Source: Rhizomys pruinosus (lineage: Eukaryota; Chordata; Mammalia; Rodentia; Spalacidae). Taken from it: DNA of 64,000 nucleotides. The DNA lies in NCBI GenBank assembly GCA_009823505.1, contig VZQC01004708.1:80355-144354 (forward strand). The letters run 5' to 3'. This document shows positions 11,520 through 22,660 of the stretch, piece by piece. A model generated the notes under the pieces. The model searched no databases. It saw only the letters and a list, made by a program, of their open reading frames with translations, and had not been told where the DNA came from. Position 1 is the stretch's first letter, and each line of letters begins with the position of its first letter. Both the position numbers and the translations under genes were made by a program.

Positions 11520-11770
11520 AACTGATGTGGTTGAGGTAGTGGTGAACTCTGGGTATTAAACCAAGGATCTCCTGCATATTAAGGGACTATTCTTCCATTA
11601 ATCTAGTTCTTATCCCAATTTTTGATTTCTCTTTTGAGAAGGAGTCTCACTGAGTTACCCAGGCTAGCCTTGAGCTCACTCTATAGCCTAGTCAGGATTT
11701 AAACTTACAATCTCCAGCTTAAACCTACTGGGTAGTTAAAATTACAGGCCAGTGCTGTTAGACCTTACTT
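11520..11770 (-). mobile_element. B4-like (ID-B1 composite) SINE
   Basis: The left part (gaactctgggtattaaaccaagg to cttccattaatctagttct) resembles an antisense ID/tRNA-like unit. The right part (gagtctcactgagttacccaggctagcc) resembles an old antisense B1. Together they give the B4 layout, in diverged form. Confidence 0.55.
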
Positions 11771-11789
11771 AAGCCTACTCTCCTGACCA

Positions 11790-11905
11790 TTTTTTTATTT
11801 GATTTTTTTAATAATAAGTAATAAATAATGAATACAAGCATCCTTCATGTAAAACCAATTTGCAAGCAACTATGCCCAAATTTATACAGCCCAAGGCCCA
11901 TTTTT
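11790..11905 (-). mobile_element. L1 3' UTR body A end, antisense, without tail module
   Basis: Read on the minus strand this is the end of body A (tgggttgt-like start, aattggttttacatgaagga, then attacttattattaaaaaa), matching 35550-35645 and the reverse of 24930-25010. It ends in A-rich sequence with no terminal tail module after it. Confidence 0.65.
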
Positions 11906-11954
11906 CTAATACAGATATGTTACTTAAACTCTCAGAATACTTATTTGGGAGGGC

Positions 11955-12105
11955 AGGGGGCATTTGTACTGATACCAGAAAACAACTTGTAGGAAGGAGT
12001 GGGTTCTCTCCTTCACCATGTGTGTAAGGCTGCGATTGAACTCAGGTCATCAGCCTTGTCTGCAAGTGCCTTTGCACACTAAGCAACCTCGCCAGCTCCA
12101 CTTAT
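11955..12105 (-). mobile_element. Diverged rodent SINE-like repeat
   Basis: Ends with ctgcgattgaactcaggtcatc and cactaagcaacctcgccagctcc, the antisense form of a rodent tRNA-like SINE head. The body is too diverged to place in a family. Confidence 0.5.
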
Positions 12106-12109
12106 ATGT

Positions 12110-13290
12110 TCATAATCTTCACACTGAGTTAAAGTTTCCTCCTACAAACTTTGTTAAGAGTCTTTGGCCTAGGGTGAAATGAAGACTAAACTCATCTTTT
12201 ATAAGTCTGACTTCAGTGGTTACCTTATCAAAATATTATTCCTTCCACACAAGGAGCACTGAAATTTGACAGTTTAAAGGTTCCAGAGTTGGTCTGAGTT
12301 GTTATTCTTACCCCAGTCTTCAGATTAAAAACCTGTGACCTCATGGCCACACTGTGCTATCCCAGCTAGTTGAAAGACTCCTTCCAAAGCACTTGTCTTC
12401 CTCCCAGCCTGGCGTCTGCATGGTTGTTTTGCAAACAGAATGACTTAGCATGTGAGAATGAGCTTAGTAAACCAGGAAACACTGAGCAAATAGAAGTTGC
12501 TGAGATTACCATTATTAGTTAACCCTGAAAATAAACATGACAACACGATTGCATATACTTCCTTATTATTCAGAAGGAGCGCTCAGAGGAAAAGGAGAGC
12601 CTGGGGAATTTAGCACAGTCTGACTGTACACTCTGCTGTTCATTCAGAAAAGTGTGATTTTGTGCACCCCCCTCAAGTTCTGCTTCCCAAGTAATTGGAT
12701 GAGATATCCACTTTCATCCAGTACAGAAGGATCGCCTCTGCCTCTTGCATAGTGCCTCATTTCCTCACTTAATGCCTTCTCAGTTCCGTTATTTATTTTC
12801 TTTAATATTACAGCAGTACAGCAGAATGAGTCACACTCTCTGCCATTCCCAGAAGCACCCGCTAAGGCCTATGGAGCAATAAGGTGATTTATGAGGCCCT
12901 CTCCACGCAAAGGAGGCCCAGTCAGAGAAGCTTGCTTTTCTTTCTTTTGGTCCTCAAATGAGGAGGTTTCAATAATCAGGATAGCAAAGGACTCAGGATC
13001 CTGCGACTGAGCCCCAGAGTGTCACTTTTCTGATGGAAGATGAGATGGATACCTGGATAGCTACATGAGGAAGAGAGAGTGGAAGTAAGGGTCTGGGGGA
13101 CAAAGACATGAAGCTTCTAGGGAGAGATCATGAACTAGAGGAGGCATACTAACCCATGGAACAAGAATCTCACATGCCTATTCCAAAGAACATTTCATTC
13201 CCTAAGGGGCACTTGTGAAATCCAGGAGACATTTTATTTGTTAGAACTGTTGGTTTGTTGCTACTTGTGTTTATTAGGACCAAACCAGAA
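12110..13290. other. Unique stretch, candidate conserved non-coding DNA
   Basis: This is one of the longest repeat-free segments. It contains an exact AP-1 site TGAGTCA at 12827-12833 and AT-rich homeodomain-like sites, and no ORF of note. Conservation cannot be judged from one genome. Confidence 0.4.
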
Positions 13291-13299
13291 ATTATATTT

Positions 13300-13524
13300 A
13301 TTTAGATTTTGTTTATATTATTTTTTAATTCTGTGTATGTATATGTGTCTTCCTGTGGGTATGTCATGTCAGCACAGGTGCCCAGAGTGGCCAGAGGCAT
13401 CAGATGCCCAGCAACTTGCATTATAGGCAGCTATGGGTCACCTCGCATGGGTAGTGGGAACCAAACTTGAGTGGTCTTCCAGAGCAGTAAGTGTTCTTAA
13501 CCCCTGAGCCATCTTTCCAGGCCC
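13300..13524 (-). mobile_element. Older B3-type SINE
   Basis: Antisense copy: (tatt)-rich tail, ggtatgtcatgtcagcacagg, ctatgggtcacctcgcatggg and head ttaacccctgagccatctttccaggccc. Diverged, no 18-bp duplication. Confidence 0.8.
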
Positions 13525-13730
13525 TGTTATGTAATTTAATTGGAAGACATATATGAAATTATGGTATACAACATGTTTTGATATATGTGAAATACAATGT
13601 GCATATCTAAGTAAAACTAATGAGTATATTCACTGCCTTGTATTCACGCATTGAGGATCCATTCTTTTAAGATATCCTTTCATCAAACTAACACATATCT
13701 GTCATTTTAGCATACACACTTACATATATC

Positions 13731-14181
13731 ATGTTAGCAAATTTTTTTGGTCTTTTCTTTTTTTGTGTAAATTTTTTTAAAATTTTATTTACTTTTGTGT
13801 GTGTATGAATGTACCATCTGCATATAGGTTTGTGCACCCATGTCGTAAAATGCCACGGAGGTCAGAAGAGTGTCTCAGATTCCCCTGGAACTGGAGTTCT
13901 CCTGGAACTGGAGTTACAGATGGTTCTCAGCCTCCATGTGGGTCTGGGGATTGAACCCCAGTCTTCTGCAAGAGCAGTTGGTGCTCTTAACCACTAGGCT
14001 ATCTCTCCAGCCCTTTTTTTTTTTTTTTTGGTTTTTTCAAGACAGGGTCTCCCTGTAGCCCCAGCTGTTCTGGAACTCACTATGTAGACCAGGCTGGCCT
14101 TGAACTCACAAAGATACGCCTGCCTCTGCCTCCCAAGTGCTGGGATTAAAGGCGTGTGCCACCACCTGGCCATGTTAGCAA
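13731..14181 (-). mobile_element. B1 with a B2/B3-type SINE inserted in its tail
   Basis: An antisense B1 body (14013-14171) and an antisense SINE (about 13757-14012, with the 18-bp duplication) lie between TSD atgttagcaa at 13731-13740 and 14172-14181. B1 tail sequence (tttttttggtctttt) occurs on both sides of the SINE, at 13741-13756 and about 14020-14038. This shows the SINE entered the B1 A-tail and duplicated it. Confidence 0.88.
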
Positions 14182-14247
14182 TTTTAAAAGTATCTGATAT
14201 CTTTTAATGACTCAGTTTAATGTCAATAAGTTTTGCATAGGATTTTT

Positions 14248-14505
14248 TGAACTAATTATTTAAAATTTTGTATTTATTTATTTTTTTATTTTATAGCTAT
14301 GAGCGTATTGACTGCATGTAAGTAAGTGTATCCATGTCATGCAGTGCCTGCAGAAGTCAGACGAGGGCATAGGAGTCCCCTTGAACTGGGGTTATAGATG
14401 GTTGTTAGCCACCATGTGGGTACTGGGAATCAAAATCACATCCTCTCAAGGTATACCAGTGCTCTGGCTGCTGAACCATCTCTCCATCCAAATGAACTAA
14501 ATCTT
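14248..14505 (-). mobile_element. Older B3-type SINE with imperfect TSD
   Basis: Antisense SINE with (tattt)n tail and head gctgaaccatctctccatcc. It is flanked by tgaactaattatt (14248-14260) and tgaactaaatctt (14493-14505), identical over the first eight bases. Confidence 0.82.
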
Positions 14506-14509
14506 TCTG

Positions 14510-15140
14510 ACATGAATTTTGTATCTTTCAACAACTCTTAAGTGCTCACCACCCAATCCCAACATAAGTGATTAGTAATCACTATTCAACTCTGCTTCTA
14601 TGAATTCAAATATTTTAGTAGAGTCTAAACATTAACTATTTCTCTGTACCTTGTTTAATCTCAACATAAAGCTTTCCAGGGTCATCCATGTTGTCACAAA
14701 TAGCAGAGACCCTTTCAAAAGGTTGAAAACTATTCTATTTGTATGTAACACAGTATCTCTAACCATTCTTCTACTGATTATCTTTCAGTTGGTTTCTCCC
14801 AGGTTGTTGACCTGGCCAGTGACAATAACTGTGAGAGGATGATGTCTCCTAGGTGCATTGAATTTTCCACAATGAACATGACAGTCCTCCTACAGGAAAT
14901 AATTACTTGTTCATTATCAGAAAAAAAAGTCCTGCTCTAAAATAAGGGGATACATAATACCACCCAGAATTAGAAGTGTCATACAGGACCACAAGGAAGA
15001 GAGTAATTTGGCTCTCTAAATTTTTGGAAAAACATTTTTGTCATTTATAAATGCTACCTGTATTTAAAGTTATATTAATTGCTTACTATCTTCGGGAGTT
15101 TGTCAACTAAAGAAGGGTTAAGGACATTGTTGCTGAACAA
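14510..15140. other. Unique or unrecognised intergenic sequence
   Basis: No repeat or gene identified; the 14651-14842 frame has no recognisable features. Confidence 0.5.
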
Positions 15141-15144
15141 AGCC

Positions 15145-15250
15145 TAATTTAAATTCTAGGCCAATCACCTACTAACTGAACCTACTTCTGAACTTTTCTA
15201 TGCTTAAATTTCTATGTACAATGAAACTAATTGACTGATAACGGGATTAG
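15145..15250 (+). mobile_element. MIR SINE fragment
   Basis: aaattctaggccaatcacc, tactaactgaacctacttctg and tacaatgaaactaattg follow the MIR core (ttcaaatccc, ctagctgtgtgaccttggg, tgtaaaatgggg). Confidence 0.5.
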
Positions 15251-15304
15251 CATTTAAAAAAATAACTAGAGTTTCAGCTAAAGTTCAACTTCCTTGCTTA
15301 GGGT

Positions 15305-15505
15305 CTGATACGTGAATGTTTTGCCTGTATATATATATAAAGTCAGCCATCATGCAGTGCCCACAGAGCCCAGAAGTAGGCCTGAGATCTCCTGGATCTG
15401 CAGTGACAGATGCTTGTTAGCTGTCATGTGAGTGTCCGGTGTTTGGAACCAAACTAGGTTCTCTGCAAGAGCAGCTCTTAACTTCTGAGCCAATTCCTCA
15501 ACCCT
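15305..15505 (-). mobile_element. Older B3-type SINE
   Basis: Antisense SINE: tgaatgttttgcctgtat, catcatgcagtgcccacagag, ggatctgcagtgacagatg and head cttctgagccaattcctcaaccc. Strongly diverged. Confidence 0.75.
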
Positions 15506-15779
15506 ATTTATCACTTCTTAGCTTGGTTAATATAACAGCTTAGAGATGTGTTCTGTACCTGGGCTGGCCCAACTTCCCTATATCTTCTAACAATGTGACT
15601 ATTTTTAAAGAAGTGCAAAGGATGCACACACGGTACATGCACAAACACATAGACAAAATCACACACTAAATTTTTGAAAACGTAAAGTAAATGTTCAATA
15701 GCACATGATTAGTTGTACTTATTTTTAAACCCTCGTCCTCAGTTGTCTCCAGAATCCAACTCAAACACCTGTGTGTAGT

Positions 15780-16325
15780 AAACACAGGCAGGCTCTCGTT
15801 CTCCCCTTTAATCCCATCACTACGCTCCATCAAATGAGCTCCATCCTTGACTTCCTCTCCTTCTGAAGAAGCCTTTTCTATCAACTGCAAACTGAGTGGG
15901 GAACCTCTTCCCACATTTCACTCCAGCTATTCCCGCCCCCACCCCACCCCCACGCAGACACTCACACATTGTTGTAATTACATGCAATGTGTCTGGCCAA
16001 TTGCACTGAGTTTTATAACAAGAATTAATCAACATTTGTTTGTCAAATAAATCACCGATGAATGAATTTGTCTTCCAAGATTAAAGTTGAACTGACTGGT
16101 AGCTTTGCCCTCAAGGTATAACTTTACATCAGTACATTTCTATTGCCTATCTTTCTCCACTGTACGGAGCAAGTTTAGGTAAAATATGATTTATTCATGT
16201 CTGAATTTTAAGGGTAAAAGTGTAGGAGAATAAGCCACATGTGCGTTCACTCATACATACATATAGGTTTCCAATATAAATGTAGTCAGAGTAGGCATTT
16301 GATAAATAGTTATTGGATTATGTGA
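15780..16325 (+). mobile_element. Ancient L2-class LINE fragment
   Basis: Follows the L2 3' region in outline: C/T-rich catccttgacttcctctcc and gaagaagccttttct, later tttctccactgtacggagc and tatttattcatgtctg, ending ggcatttgataaatagttattgg (the -tagtaggcactcaataaatg- end). Heavily diverged and probably interrupted around 16020-16140. Read by eye only. Confidence 0.45.
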
Positions 16326-16609
16326 AATTGTCTTTCTCATGTGCAGTGTGAATCTCTAAGGAATCATACCTGGGTAAGTAATTCTCCATAATTCAGACCT
16401 CAAATCGTCTTCATAGTTGTATGAAATAAAATTATTTCAAAGGAGAATGGGAAATAGAAGTCAAATGTATCTGAGGACCAGTCTTTTTAATTTTATTGTT
16501 TCTTTTGCACACAGAGGTGTCCAGCACATAGTCGTAAAGAAGGGCCCAGTTTTGTTTTGTTCTGTTTTTCCTTTGCTCTGGATTATGGTTTGTTTGTTTT
16601 AATTTCTGC

Positions 16610-16690
16610 AGTGAGGCCAGTCTGGGTTCAAATTCTCTCACTTCCTAAATTCATGAACACAGGCAAGTGGCCTTGCCTCCAGCTAATCAC
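16610..16690 (+). mobile_element. MIR SINE fragment
   Basis: ccagtctgggttcaaattctctcacttc followed by cacaggcaagtggccttgcctcc matches the MIR core order. Confidence 0.55.
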
Positions 16691-16699
16691 ATTAATATT

Positions 16700-18450
16700 A
16701 GGTCTTTGTAAGGTTCAAGTTCAGGTTTTCTTGATCTTAATACTATGGAGATTTGGGACCTTAGTAATTCTTCTTTCTAGGGGTGCAGTCCTGTGTAGTG
16801 TAGGAGGCTTAACATGCACTAAATAACATTAGCACATATCTGCCAGGTGTGACAGCTAACAATGTCTCCAGAAATTTCCAAATATCCCCTGAGAGATGGA
16901 TAGGGAGCTATCACATCCTGCTGAGATCTACATCATGGGCCGAAATGTATGTGATATCCTCAGAATATGCTAGATATTCCATCCTTCCCTTCACCAATGG
17001 GCAAATCAAGTCCCATGGTTCCAAATGCTTAAAATAATATTTATGCCTAAAAATGATAGCATCACAGTCAAAATTTATTTGAGATTTATAATGATATATA
17101 TTTTTCAGCCATACATTGTTTATAACTTTACTTAGGAAAGCTTAACAACCAGGGAAAAATGATAGTCTGAATTTTCCAGTGATGAACCTGGGCCTCTAAT
17201 AACTGTTATTTGTGAAGAAAGAGAACACATACTTCCTTTACTTAGAAAGGGAGGAGAAAGAAAAGGAACTACAAATTGGAGGCTGTGGGTGTCATGGCAA
17301 TGCCAGTTGAGGAATGATCGATTCCCCAGATTCCGAGTGGCACATTCTGTGCACGGAGCACTGGCTGACGTCAATCGGATTAAGTGGCCTCAATGGGAGC
17401 CCTGCATGCAAGATGAGTGCAACTCAGGCCCCAGGATTTGTCACTACCTCTGGAAGCAGCTTCTTGCTTCACAGACAGGCAGCAGCATCTGTGAATAAGC
17501 AATGAGATGAGGCATGTTCTTGCTTCAGGGAAAGCTCTCCCGACTCATATGTAATCATTGCAATTTCAGGTGAAATCTAACACTTAACCTTTCTACACAT
17601 ACATTTATTCATATTCATCTCTCCAGCCAGATTCTATACTCTGCTTTTTAATACAGGGTATATAAGCTTCACTAGCTCCACTTTATTAAAAGGGGACAAA
17701 CATTCACTGTAATTTGACCTTAAGACATGAGCTAAGGGAAAACATAATCAAAATTCATCCATAGATGTTTTGTATCTCCTCAATTAATCATTTAAATGTA
17801 CATATCTATTCAGAGAGCTTAGAGTGGTGTGTGACATAGTGGATTCTATGTAAATGTTAACTATTATTACCATGGCTGCTCCAGCTACTACTTTCAATTT
17901 GTACTAAACATTATTCTTCACACATCATTGAGGAAAAAATTCTCTACACTCCCACTATGGATTAAAACCCCCTGTTTTGTCTGATGTCTGCCATTAAAAG
18001 GATCTCTTTGGTTGCAGATCTCAGATTATTTCCTTTTTGAAAATTGAGCATGTACACGTTGCTTTGATTATGTATATGTATCTAGGATTTTCCAGCGCTG
18101 AGGGGATATCAGAGTGGACAGGGGGAACTACACAGGATGTCTAGAGAAGAGAATAATTGCTTCCTTCTTATGGAATCACAAGGTATTTGTCTAGTTACTC
18201 ACCTGGACTTTCTCCTTTTGATCATGAGGCCACTGGGAGGCTTATCTTTGGTATAAAACAGAATCAGTTATTCTCAGTCCTCAAATGCAGTGTAGAGTTG
18301 AGTGTTGTAGTCTTACACAGCATAGCTTCTATTTTACATTTACAAATTTTGGCGTAGGAGGAATTTTTAATCACCTTATCCTGGAATGTATAATGATTGT
18401 CTAGGTATAGGTGATGCTCTAATGTTTTGCAGGAGTAACAGGGACTGTGT
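16700..18450. other. Long unique stretch with an exact CRE palindrome
   Basis: No rodent-specific repeat is visible. 17825-17870 resembles a MIR/L2-type end (gtgacatagtggattctatgtaaatgttaactattattacc). 17280-17480 is locally GC-richer and includes TGACGTCA at 17366-17373. No ORF with recognisable content. Confidence 0.45.
17366..17373. promoter_or_regulatory. Perfect CRE palindrome (TGACGTCA)
   Basis: The eight-base palindrome bound by CREB/ATF factors is present exactly, within the sequence ctggctgacgtcaatcgg. Activity is not shown by the sequence alone. Confidence 0.4.
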
Positions 18451-18454
18451 GATT

Positions 18455-18674
18455 TTATTTTTATAATATATTATTTATTACTTTTATTTTTATGTGTGTG
18501 AGTGTATTGCCTGCATGAGTGTAAATGTAGTACACTCATGCCATGCAATGCCCACAGATAGCCCAAGAGGTCATCGGATCCCCTGGAACTCAAGTTGTGG
18601 GTGCTGAGAACCAAACCTAAGTCCTGTCCAAGAGCAGTCAGTGCTCTTAACTGCTGAGTGTCTCTCTAGTCCCA
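18455..18674 (-). mobile_element. Older B3-type SINE
   Basis: Antisense SINE: AT-rich tail, attgcctgcatgagtgtaaatg, catgccatgcaatgcccacag, cccctggaactcaagtt and head cttaactgctgagtgtctctctagtccc. Confidence 0.85.
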
Positions 18675-19215
18675 TTTTTATTTACCATTTTATTGATTTT
18701 AGTGTACTTCATACATAATGTTTCAATAAATCTAATCATCTTTATAGCCCCTTCTCCATTACAGCCCCCCAGTGGAATTCATATAGTCTTTCATTTGTGT
18801 TAAGGCTTATTGTGCCAAATTTGTGTCCTCTTCCATTCCTGAGTGAAAGTTCATCCAGGAGCTCTAGTCAGCCTATCCGGAGTCCTTTGATTGAAGAATA
18901 TCAGCTCTTGCTCACCCAACAGTACACAACTGCCAGTATTTCTTCACCTAAGATTGGGTTCTGCTGCCTTCCCCAGTCCCACACTGGTTTTTGCCTGCTT
19001 GAACTTGCATGGGTCTTGTACATGCTGACATCATTGCTGTAGGCTCATATGAGCAGGGACCCAGAAGCTTGTAGAATTCTATTTCCATATGGTCAGGCAT
19101 CGCCTCCCTGGCTCTTACAATCCTTCCTCCCTATCTTCAGCAATGGTATGTGAGCTTTGGGTGACCAAAGCTTAATATAGGAGACCTGCCCAGGGACCCA
19201 TAATCAGCAGACTCC
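18675..19215 (-). mobile_element. L1 (Lx-like) 3' UTR, antisense
   Basis: Starts with antisense polyA and end motif (ttttattgattttagtgtacttcatacataatg). It then passes through aacttgcatgggtcttgtacatgctgac, tggctcttacaatcc and gcaatggtatgtgagc, landmarks shared with the antisense UTRs at 43400-44300 and 57000-58250. The frame at 18797-19042 is part of it. Confidence 0.75.
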
Positions 19216-19714
19216 CATCTCCACAGTTTGCCCATTTATGAATTTTTGAGTTCTTGGCCCTCTGTTGCATGAGGGAGCTTCCTTAACGAGATTTAAGAGA
19301 TCCATTGGGGTCTTCTCGACACTGTGTTTTATGCCCATAAGCCTTAGCATTCATTGTAGGTGTGCTGCTTAGGCTTGCAGCCCCATTTAAAAGTTTATAT
19401 ATATTATTTATTACTTTTGAATATATTTTTAGAAATGTTCAAATGTACAAAAAAATGAAGTGTCCATATCCCCGGCTAGGTTGGGGACTTGTTCTATTGC
19501 TCTGTGATGAGGAGTCCTGTGGTTTTTTTTCCTCTGAGTCTTTATAACCCTATCTGCCTCAGTTGACCAATTTCCTCTCTCAGAGAATATGGCCTTCTAG
19601 AAAGCTTAATCGGGTGGCAGTGCCCCTTTTCCTCATTCTATTGTTCCACTCTGCTTTTACCTGGAGGGGAATTTTTTCTCCCTAATTGTCCATATATGTG
19701 TGAATATATACAAT
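19216..19714. other. Unassigned sequence before the gap
   Basis: Could be a further part of the L1 UTR or another repeat; I cannot place it. Confidence 0.35.

Positions 19715-19717
<3 letters not shown>

Positions 19718-19765
<48 letters not shown>
19718..19765. repeat. (CT)n microsatellite truncated by the gap
   Basis: At least 24 CT units run straight into the N block, which probably caused the assembly break. Confidence 0.95.
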
Positions 19766-20276
19766 NNNNNNNNNNNNNNNNNNNNNNNNNNNNNNNNNNN
19801 NNNNNNNNNNNNNNNNNNNNNNNNNNNNNNNNNNNNNNNNNNNNNNNNNNNNNNNNNNNNNNNNNNNNNNNNNNNNNNNNNNNNNNNNNNNNNNNNNNNN
19901 NNNNNNNNNNNNNNNNNNNNNNNNNNNNNNNNNNNNNNNNNNNNNNNNNNNNNNNNNNNNNNNNNNNNNNNNNNNNNNNNNNNNNNNNNNNNNNNNNNNN
20001 NNNNNNNNNNNNNNNNNNNNNNNNNNNNNNNNNNNNNNNNNNNNNNNNNNNNNNNNNNNNNNNNNNNNNNNNNNNNNNNNNNNNNNNNNNNNNNNNNNNN
20101 NNNNNNNNNNNNNNNNNNNNNNNNNNNNNNNNNNNNNNNNNNNNNNNNNNNNNNNNNNNNNNNNNNNNNNNNNNNNNNNNNNNNNNNNNNNNNNNNNNNN
20201 NNNNNNNNNNNNNNNNNNNNNNNNNNNNNNNNNNNNNNNNNNNNNNNNNNNNNNNNNNNNNNNNNNNNNNNNNNNN
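19766..20276. other. Assembly gap of 511 N
   Basis: Unresolved bases. Open frames that cross it are artefacts. Confidence 1.
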
Positions 20277-20330
20277 GCACCAACCTACATGCAGACAGTA
20301 CATTCATACAATTAAAAATAATAAAAATGG
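20277..20330 (+). mobile_element. 3' end of a B2/B3-type SINE
   Basis: gcaccaacctacatgcagacagtacattcatac is the 3' part of the common SINE of this window. Its 5' part is hidden in the gap. Confidence 0.85.
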
Positions 20331-20504
20331 TTAAGAACAAATTCCAGTACTTATAAAATCCTATGATTTAAAAGCATAGCCTTGGAAAATTAAATGGTTT
20401 ATAATTACTTCTAGGTAAGAGATTCTCATAAATTTAGTCTACATATGTGGTCTCAATCATCACTTTGGTATAAGTATTATTTTTCCTAGCCCGTTGATAA
20501 AAAC

Positions 20505-20509
20505 AAATA

Positions 20510-20548
<39 letters not shown>
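20505..20548. repeat. (TAA)n microsatellite
   Basis: Thirteen or so aat/taa units, nearly uninterrupted. Confidence 0.95.
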
Positions 20549-20744
20549 CAAATTACCAAACAAAAAGAAGCATGAAAGACAATTTGAGTGTTTTCAAATC
20601 CTCAGAGACAGCTCCAAAAGAAAGCATTGGTATGAAATCTATGTTGTCAAATCGCTAACCTCATTCACTTAGCCTTTTCAAGTATTTTAAATTTTTTGAA
20701 GTGCTTATTAAAAGTCAACTACCATTATAAAACCATTGCTTTTA

Positions 20745-20930
20745 GTGAGTCATTTATATTCTTATTACTACCTTATAAGACATAAGAATTATTTCCCCCC
20801 ATTTTATAGAAAAGAAAATTAAGACAGAATAGACTAAGCTGTTTGGATTTTAGGATATACGTTTTTATAGAGCAAAGATTTAAGCTGTGTGGACCTAGGG
20901 AAATCATTAGTGCATTATGCTGTAGGAAAA
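20745..20930 (+). mobile_element. MIR SINE
   Basis: ccttataagacataagaattatttccccccattttatagaaaagaaaattaagacagaat follows the MIR landmark order (tatccccattttacagatgaggaaactgaggcacaga), then a diverged end. This is the clearest MIR in the window. Confidence 0.7.
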
Positions 20931-21105
20931 TCATAGATGTTCTTTGATCCAAAAGAATGAGAAAAATTTATCATCTTATGTAAATTTATGTCCACTTGTG
21001 ACTATCCTAACATAGTCTATATATTTCCATTTTTGCTAAAGTACTTTTATAGTATCCATATATCTATGTGATTAATAAATCCTAGATAATTACAAAGTAA
21101 GTAAA

Positions 21106-21349
21106 TTAGCACCCAGGAGGCAGAGGCAAGCAGATCTCTGTGAGTTCAAGGCCATCCTGGTCTAGGAATTGTGTTCCAAGACAGCTGGGGCTGCAGGGAG
21201 ACCTTGTCTTGAAAAGACAAAAATAAAAGTAATTAAACAATGAATGGTAATGCAAGTTTGTAATCCTAGCATTTGGACAGCTGAGGAAGAAAGATTGTAA
21301 GTTTAAGATCAACCTGGGCTAACATGAGATCCTGTCTCAAAAAATAAAA
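21106..21349 (+). mobile_element. Two adjacent B1-type SINEs, the second old
   Basis: 21106-21228 is a 5'-truncated B1 (caggaggcagaggcaagcag to cttgtcttgaaaagac). 21243-21349 is an older B1-like copy (gtttgtaatcctagcatttgg, ctgtctcaaaaaataa). Confidence 0.82.
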
Positions 21350-21372
21350 ACGGAAGTTATGATGTTAGAAAA

Positions 21373-21600
21373 GGGGCTGGAGAGATGGCTCAGCAGTCAA
21401 GAGCGCTGGGAGCTTTTGCAGAGGACCCAGGTTCCATTCTTAACACCCACATGGTGGCTAACAACCATCTGCAACTCTAGTTCTAGAGAATCTGAGGCCT
21501 TCTTCTGACCTCCATTAGCATTGCTGGACACAGGTGCACCAACCTCCATGCAAGTGATACATTCATACACATAAAATAAAAATGATAAAATCTTTTTAAA
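21373..21600 (+). mobile_element. B2/B3-type SINE
   Basis: Full-length sense SINE with ggggctggagagatggctcagc head, B-box region aggttccattc, no 18-bp duplication and an A-rich tail. Confidence 0.92.
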
Positions 21601-21604
21601 AGAA

Positions 21605-22330
21605 GTCAGAAAAAGAAAAAATAATGAAAGAACTAATGTATAGCTATTACATACATTTCATAATGATATTTATGTAACTCTTGCATCAGCGTGCATATTT
21701 TTCCAGGCCAGTTGTTATTTTAGTTCACAAGGTTTACAACTGGGTAAAATTGATGGTTACCTATCTTTGTAACATTCATAGAAACTTCTAGTACTACAAA
21801 ACCTAGTCAGTAGATATAAATCTTTAAGGTCAGTGCCATTTTTATTTCACCTTGTTTTTTTTTTTTTTTCCTATGACAAACATATATAATATCGTCACTA
21901 ATAGGAACGACAGTCAATTTCTGGTGGGTAATGGAAAGTCATGAGAATATGAGTACTGTTTGAGGGGTTATGTGAACTTCTTGGTAAACAACTGCAAAAG
22001 AGAGAGTCCATTCCTGGCAATAGGCTTTTTATTTGGTAGCCTGCCTTGTTTGATAGGCCCACTTAACCTCTGTTATAAGGTCCTCACCTTTAAACTATTT
22101 TTATAATGTATATGTATATATTGAATGAGGTTTCTGCAGTAGGCTTCTATACGATTTTATTATTGTAGACACAGAATTGGTAGTTTATATTCTAAGATGA
22201 AATTACACTATACACATATTTTCAATTTGAGAATTATACTAGTTTAGTTAATTATGGGATTTTCTGTTTTTCTTTTTCACTTCCCAGATCATGATTTTTA
22301 ATCTCTAGAAATTTATCGTTATTGTTTTAT
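21605..22330. other. Unique AT-rich stretch
   Basis: No repeat or gene recognised; one T run at about 21855-21870. Confidence 0.5.
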
Positions 22331-22334
22331 TTCT

Positions 22335-22660
22335 GTTTATCTGAAGGCAACTATGCTGTTATAATGTAAATCTCTTAACAGGCTCCAGAATCAATCTGCC
22401 ATTTACTTCAGACTCTGTAATTACCGTATATGGGTGAAAGTATGTATTCCTATTTTAGAGTAATATAAAATTAAAGGAGGAAAATGTGAATTCCTAATCA
22501 TAAAAAAGACTGAGAGAAAGATGCAGGACAGTTATGGCAGAGTGCATGATCTGGGGTGGGGTGGGAGGAAGAGAAAGGGGAATATGTCTAAATTGAACTA
22601 AAAAATGATGTCTGGAATACACAAAACATCAATAAAAGCATTACAAAAAACACATTAAAA
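22335..22660 (+). mobile_element. L1 3' end: body B plus tail module
   Basis: Body B (ttatctgaaggcaactatgct, ggctccagaatcaatctgcc, tagagtaatataaaattaaagg) is followed by the tail (gagagaaagatgcaggacag to acaaaacatcaataaaag) and an A-rich end. Closely matches 32087-32395. Confidence 0.85.

Noticed and set aside
19638..20356. Four frames of 208-221 codons
   Set aside because: They are made almost wholly of N bases and (CT)n.
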